Of a stretch of DNA of 64,000 bases, positions 60,409-64,000 are shown one piece after another. Made by a program: the position numbers and the translations under genes. Location: positions 248,001-312,000 of the forward strand of contig NZ_JWMA01000044.1 of assembly GCF_000812465.1 (NCBI RefSeq), in the 5' to 3' direction. The stretch's first letter is position 1; each line of letters starts with the position of its first letter. This DNA comes from Cupriavidus sp. IDO. Lineage in GTDB: Bacteria > Pseudomonadota > Gammaproteobacteria > Burkholderiales > Burkholderiaceae. The notes under the pieces were generated by a model that saw only the letters and a program-made list of their open reading frames with translations, was not told the DNA's origin and did no database searches.

Positions 60409-61653
60409 CTAGCGGAAAAGGTAGGCAATCCAGACCGCGCAGGCGAGGCCGACCAGATCGGCAAAGAGCGCGCACCCCAACGCGTGCCGGGTGTTGCGCA
60501 CATTGACGCTGCCGAAATAGACAGCCAGCACATAGAAAGTGGTTTCCGTGGAGCCCTGGATGATCGCTGCGAGCCGTCCCTGGAAGGAATCGACCCCGTA
60601 GGTGGTCATCACATCCACCATCAGCCCGCGCGCACCCGCGCCCGACAGGATCTTCATCAGACCTACCGGCAGGGCCGGGACGAAGTCCGTGTTCATGCCC
60701 AGCCAGGCGAAGCCGGCTGTCAGGCCGCGCATCAGCACGTCCATGCAGCCGCTTACGCGGAACAGGCCGATTGCGACGAGGATCGCTACCAGATAGGGAA
60801 TGATCTGCACCGCGACGCCAAAGCCTTCCTTGGCGCCATCGATGAACGCTTCATAGACATTCACGCGCCGGATCGCCCCACACACCAGGAAGAGCATGAT
60901 CAGCGACAGGATGAAGCCGCTGCCTGCCAGCGCGGCCAGGCTGCTTACTTCTGCGGGCGGCGCATGGCGCAGCCACAGGAAGAGGCCGCCCACACCCGCG
61001 GCGGTCAACCCAAAGGCCAGCAGCACCGCGGGTTTGAGCAGGTTGAGCCGCTGCACCCACGCCACGGCCAGCAGCCCGGCCAGGCAGGAGGCGCCGGTCG
61101 CGAGCAAGGTTGGCAGGAAGATGTCGGCCGCATTGAATCCGACCAGACCCTGCTTGACGGCAATCGCCTGCCGGATGGCGATGACCGAAGTCGGGATCAG
61201 CGTCAGCCCGGCCGTGTTCAGGACGATGAACATGATCTGCGCATTGCTGGCGACGTCGGGGCGGTGATTGAGCGTCTGCAGCTCGCGCATAGCGTTGAGT
61301 CCGAGCGGCGTGGCGGCGTTGTCCAGGCCCAGCAGGTTGGCCGACACGTTCATCATCATCGCGCCCTGCGCCGGATGGCCCTGGGGCACGCCGGGAAAGA
61401 AATGCCGCAGCAGCGGGTTCACCAGGCGCGCGAAGCTGTCGACCACGCCGGCGCGCTCGCCAATGCGCATGATGCCGATCCACAGGCTCATCACTCCGGC
61501 CAGTCCCAGCGAGATTTCGAATGCCGTGCGGGCGCTGTCGAACAGGCTCGCCAGCATGGCCGGGAAGACCGTGACGTCGCCGCTGAGCAGGCGCACGCAC
61601 GCCGCGACAAAGGCAAGCAGGAAAAAGCCGAGCCAGACCAGGTTCAGTGCCAT
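60409..61653 (-). CDS. SpmA-SpmB fusion membrane protein (nucleoside recognition/gate domains)
   Basis: A 414-residue protein with two Gate domains. The N-terminal half (about 1-200) resembles SpmA (SANLLGLDNAATPLGLNAMREL; FIVLNTAGLTLIPTSVIAIR) and the C-terminal half (about 230-410) SpmB (FLVCGAIRRVNVYEAFIDGAKEGFGVAVQIIPYLVAI; QGSTETTFYVLAVYFGSV). In Bacillus these are two genes linked to spore maturation; in non-sporing proteobacteria a fusion is known and the role is unclear, perhaps transport. Confidence 0.9.
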   Translation of the reverse strand: MALNLVWLGFFLLAFVAACVRLLSGDVTVFPAMLASLFDSARTAFEISLGLAGVMSLWIGIMRIGERAGVVDSFARLVNPLLRHFFPGVPQGHPAQGAMMMNVSANLLGLDNAATPLGLNAMRELQTLNHRPDVASNAQIMFIVLNTAGLTLIPTSVIAIRQAIAVKQGLVGFNAADIFLPTLLATGASCLAGLLAVAWVQRLNLLKPAVLLAFGLTAAGVGGLFLWLRHAPPAEVSSLAALAGSGFILSLIMLFLVCGAIRRVNVYEAFIDGAKEGFGVAVQIIPYLVAILVAIGLFRVSGCMDVLMRGLTAGFAWLGMNTDFVPALPVGLMKILSGAGARGLMVDVMTTYGVDSFQGRLAAIIQGSTETTFYVLAVYFGSVNVRNTRHALGCALFADLVGLACAVWIAYLFR

Positions 61654-61779
61654 CGAAGATTCGGAGCGGTTGGAGGTGCCAGCCGGAGCCAGCGGAGCCG
61701 GACAAGTCCCGCATCATAGCTGCGTGACTCGTCAGGGTGTCCGCGGCGGTCCGGTGCCGCCTGCCCGGATGGGGCGGAA

Positions 61780-62166
61780 CTACGCCAGTGCGGCGCCGCG
61801 GTCGGCCAGCAAGGCGCGCAGCACCGAGCGGTGGCAGCGCGCCTCGTCCTCGCAATAGCACCCGAGCGAGAAATTGGTCTGGTGCGACAGGGCCGCCAGC
61901 AGGTCCAGCGTACGGCTCGCATCGGGCTCCGCCATCTCCTTGCGGAAATGCCGCACGAAGGCGTTCCAGGCCTTGTCGTCGGCAGCCGCCAGCGCCTGGG
62001 CGACCAGCTCCGCCGACGGCGACAGCGCGGGATACCAGACGTCATAGAAATCCCGGCTGGCGAACTCCGATTTGGGAACGCCGCGGGGCGGCCTGCGTAC
62101 GGTTCCGATACGCAGGCCTTCACCGGCGCTGCGAGGCGATCCGAGTTTCACGATGTGAATGGTCAT
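61780..62166 (-). CDS. DUF488 protein
   Basis: A 128-residue protein with the DUF488 pattern: IHIVKLGSPR, a RGVPKSEF stretch, DVWYPALSPS and the cysteine region LGCYCEDEARCHRSVLRALL. Related proteins are of unknown function. It lies 12 bp after the acyl-CoA synthetase stop on the same strand, so cotranscription is likely. Confidence 0.87.
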   Translation of the reverse strand: MTIHIVKLGSPRSAGEGLRIGTVRRPPRGVPKSEFASRDFYDVWYPALSPSAELVAQALAAADDKAWNAFVRHFRKEMAEPDASRTLDLLAALSHQTNFSLGCYCEDEARCHRSVLRALLADRGAALA

Positions 62167-62178
62167 GGACGAAGCCGC

Positions 62179-63870
62179 TCAAGCGGTCGCGCTTTGCTGA
62201 AGTCCCAGATCATGAATCATGGTGTCGCGCATGACAAACTTCTGCACTTTGCCCGTGACCGTCATCGGCATCTCCGCCACAAAACGGATGTAGCGCGGGA
62301 TCTTGTAGTGCGCGATCTGGTCGCGGCAAAACTCGCGGATCTCGTCCTCGGTCGCAGTCTTGCCGGGTTTGAGCACGATCCAGGCGCAGACTTCCTCGCC
62401 GTACTTCTGGTCAGGGACGCCGAAGACCTGCACGGCTTGTACTTTTGGATGGCGGAACAGGAATTCCTCGATCTCGCGCGGGTAGATGTTCTCGCCACCG
62501 CGAATCAGCATGTCCTTGACCCGGCCGACGATATTGCAATAGCCCTCGGCATCGATGGTGGCCAGGTCGCCGGTGTACATCCAGCCGTCGCGGATCGACT
62601 CCTTGGTGCGCGCCTCATCTTCCCAGTAGCCCAGCATCACCGAGTAGCCGCGCGTGCAAAGCTCGCCGGTCGTGCCGAGCGGTACGATCTCGCCGCCGCC
62701 ATCGACAACCTTGCACTGAAGGTGAGGCTGGACGCGGCCAACGGTCGAGACCCGCTTGTCGAGCGGATCGTCGGTGGCGCTCTGGAATGACACCGGGCTA
62801 GTCTCGGTCATGCCGTAAGCGATGGTGACTTCGGCCATATGCAGGTCCGCAATGACCCGCTTCATTACCTCGATGGGGCAGGGCGCGCCGGCCATGATGC
62901 CGGTGCGCAGGGTGGAGAAGTCGAATCGCCCGAACTCCGGATGATCCAGCTGTGCGATGAACATCGTCGGCACGCCATGCAGGGCGGTGCAGCGCTCCTC
63001 GCTGACGGCATGCATGGTGGCAAGTGGATCGAAAGCCTCTCCGGGGAACACCATGCAGGCGCCGACCGATACGCAGGCCAGTACCGACAGCACCATCCCG
63101 AAGCAGTGATAGAGCGGGACGGGGATGCAAAGTGTGTCGGCCGGCCCGAGGCGCATCGCCATGGCGACGAAGCGTCCGTTGTTGACCACGTTGTGGTGGG
63201 TCAGCGTCGCGCCTTTCGGGTTGCCGGTGGTACCGCTGGTGAACTGGATATTGATGGCATCGTGCGTGTCGAGTGCAGCAGTCGCCACATCCAGCTTTTG
63301 CGCATCGGCCGTCGCCAGCAGTTGCTCGTAGTTCAGCATCCCCGGCGTGACCTCGGCGCCCATGCGCACCACCCATTGCAGGTGCGGCAACCGCGCCGCA
63401 CGCAACTCGCCCGGCCGGCACGCCGCCAGTTCCGGCGCCAACGCCTGGAGCATCCCCAGGTAGTCGCTGGATTTGAAGCGCACGGCGCTGATCAGCATGC
63501 GCACCCCTGCCTTGTTGAGCGCGTACTCGAGCTCCGATTGCCGGTAGGCCGGATTGATGTTCACCAGAATGGCGCCAATGCGCGCGGTGGCGAACTGGGT
63601 CACGAGCCACTCGACGCGATTGGGCGACCAGATGCCGACCCGGTCGCCGCGAACGATGCCGCGCTCCAGCAATCCCGCTGCCAGCGAGTCGACCTGCCGG
63701 CTGAACGCCGCCCAGCTCCAGCGGACGCCCTGCTCGCGAAAAACAACTGCGGGCCCCTCCGGGTTTGCGTCGACGGTCCGCGCCAGCAAGGCCGGGATCG
63801 TGTCATCGGAAAGTGGAACGTCGGTAGCACCGGTCACAAGGGAATGGCCGGCCTGTACGGATGTGATCAT
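62179..63870 (-). CDS. AMP-binding acyl-CoA synthetase (medium- or long-chain type)
   Basis: A 563-residue ANL-family ligase that activates a carboxylic acid to its CoA thioester. The start at 63870 ([10 protein letters not shown]) follows GGAAGGAG; a GTG 15 bases upstream overlaps that site and is less likely. The P-loop is [13 protein letters not shown] (near 200-212), A5 motif YGMTETSP, A7 [10 protein letters not shown]8 [20 protein letters not shown] and A10 lysine in TGKVQKF. It resembles FadD-like/AMP-binding proteins with 'PaaK-unlike' architecture. Substrate unknown. Confidence 0.92.
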   Translation of the reverse strand: MITSVQAGHSLVTGATDVPLSDDTIPALLARTVDANPEGPAVVFREQGVRWSWAAFSRQVDSLAAGLLERGIVRGDRVGIWSPNRVEWLVTQFATARIGAILVNINPAYRQSELEYALNKAGVRMLISAVRFKSSDYLGMLQALAPELAACRPGELRAARLPHLQWVVRMGAEVTPGMLNYEQLLATADAQKLDVATAALDTHDAINIQFTSGTTGNPKGATLTHHNVVNNGRFVAMAMRLGPADTLCIPVPLYHCFGMVLSVLACVSVGACMVFPGEAFDPLATMHAVSEERCTALHGVPTMFIAQLDHPEFGRFDFSTLRTGIMAGAPCPIEVMKRVIADLHMAEVTIAYGMTETSPVSFQSATDDPLDKRVSTVGRVQPHLQCKVVDGGGEIVPLGTTGELCTRGYSVMLGYWEDEARTKESIRDGWMYTGDLATIDAEGYCNIVGRVKDMLIRGGENIYPREIEEFLFRHPKVQAVQVFGVPDQKYGEEVCAWIVLKPGKTATEDEIREFCRDQIAHYKIPRYIRFVAEMPMTVTGKVQKFVMRDTMIHDLGLQQSATA

Positions 63871-64000
63871 CTTGTCTCCTTCCACTGCTCTGCTGGCACT
63901 GATAGATATATAGACCCGCAGCGACTTGCTCCCCGGGTGTACCGAGCTTAAGGCAGACCGCGCCCGCCAGCTGTCACCGCCGCGACAGTTGTGCTGATTG
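63871..64000. other. Upstream region of the acyl-CoA synthetase gene (cut by the window end)
   Basis: AT-rich patch GATAGATATATAG at about 63900-63913 may be part of the promoter. Nothing else is recognised in the last 130 bases. Confidence 0.35.

Noticed and set aside
60367..61719. 450-codon + strand frame opposite the SpmA-SpmB gene
   Set aside because: It is Gln/His/Arg-rich without any recognisable domain and lies against a clear membrane protein gene.
62179..63870. Acyl-CoA synthetase as phenylacetate-CoA ligase (PaaK)
   Set aside because: Motifs fit the FadD/AMP-binding branch better, length is about 560 rather than 430, and it is not in the paa operon.
1..64000. CRISPR arrays, rRNA operons, prophage genes
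   Set aside because: No regularly spaced repeats, rRNA-like sequence or phage structural genes were seen.

Overview
The window reads as a chromosomal segment of a high-GC betaproteobacterium, most likely a Cupriavidus species. The reasons are codon use, a complete Sox operon with a sulfite-dehydrogenase-like SoxCD pair, an unusual single-locus type II secretion operon, a PaaABCDE phenylacetyl-CoA epoxidase operon, and a fused indolepyruvate ferredoxin oxidoreductase. The organism call rests on gene content and protein style, not on a database search.

Layout. 0-1 kb: 3' part of a TnpB-like RNA-guided nuclease gene, ending 24 bp before a flavocytochrome c sulfide dehydrogenase flavoprotein gene. 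1-12.3 kb: thiosulfate/sulfide oxidation locus on the + strand (flavoprotein, an EamA exporter, an ArsR-type repressor with its own palindromic operator, then soxC, soxD, cytochrome c, soxY, soxZ, a periplasmic DsrE-like gene, soxA, soxX, a TlpA-like thioredoxin and soxB). A 164-bp inverted-repeat element sits between the thioredoxin gene and soxB. 12.3-17.6 kb: tRNA-Ala(CGC), ankyrin protein, EmrB-type pump with divergent MarR repressor, CDF metal exporter, and tag. Between the convergent CDF and tag genes lies an odd 320-bp region with repeated GTATACG motifs, DnaA-box-like sites and a CTACTACTACTA tract. 17.6-30.9 kb: mixed housekeeping and transport genes, including a frameshifted MFS symporter, a DODA-type dioxygenase, small enzymes, fused IorAB and a NYN-LOTUS protein. 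30.9-45.1 kb: type II secretion genes gspG-H-I-J-K-L-M-N-D-E-F on the minus strand, with gspC cut off on the other side of an nsrR-hmp nitric-oxide detoxification pair. 45.2-50.2 kb: EF-hand protein, Lrp regulator, acetyltransferase, kefF-kefC. 50.2-55.8 kb: a TetR (PaaR-like) regulator, a DUF1835 protein and paaABCDE with a clear operator-embedded promoter. 55.9-64 kb: YkuD protein, universal stress protein, FUSC-family membrane protein with two matching palindromic sites upstream, a SpmA-SpmB fusion, DUF488 and an acyl-CoA synthetase.

How the parts work together. The Sox proteins form the periplasmic system that strips electrons from thiosulfate sulfur carried on SoxY: SoxAX loads it, SoxB hydrolyses sulfate, SoxCD oxidises the sulfane sulfur, and the cytochromes carry electrons away. 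The flavoprotein and the ArsR regulator extend this to sulfide/persulfide. NsrR and Hmp form a self-contained NO sensor and detoxifier, with matching operators before both genes. PaaABCDE opens the aromatic ring of phenylacetyl-CoA. The Gsp proteins build one type II secretion machine; no prepilin peptidase gene is in the window.

No rRNA genes, CRISPR arrays or prophage were seen.
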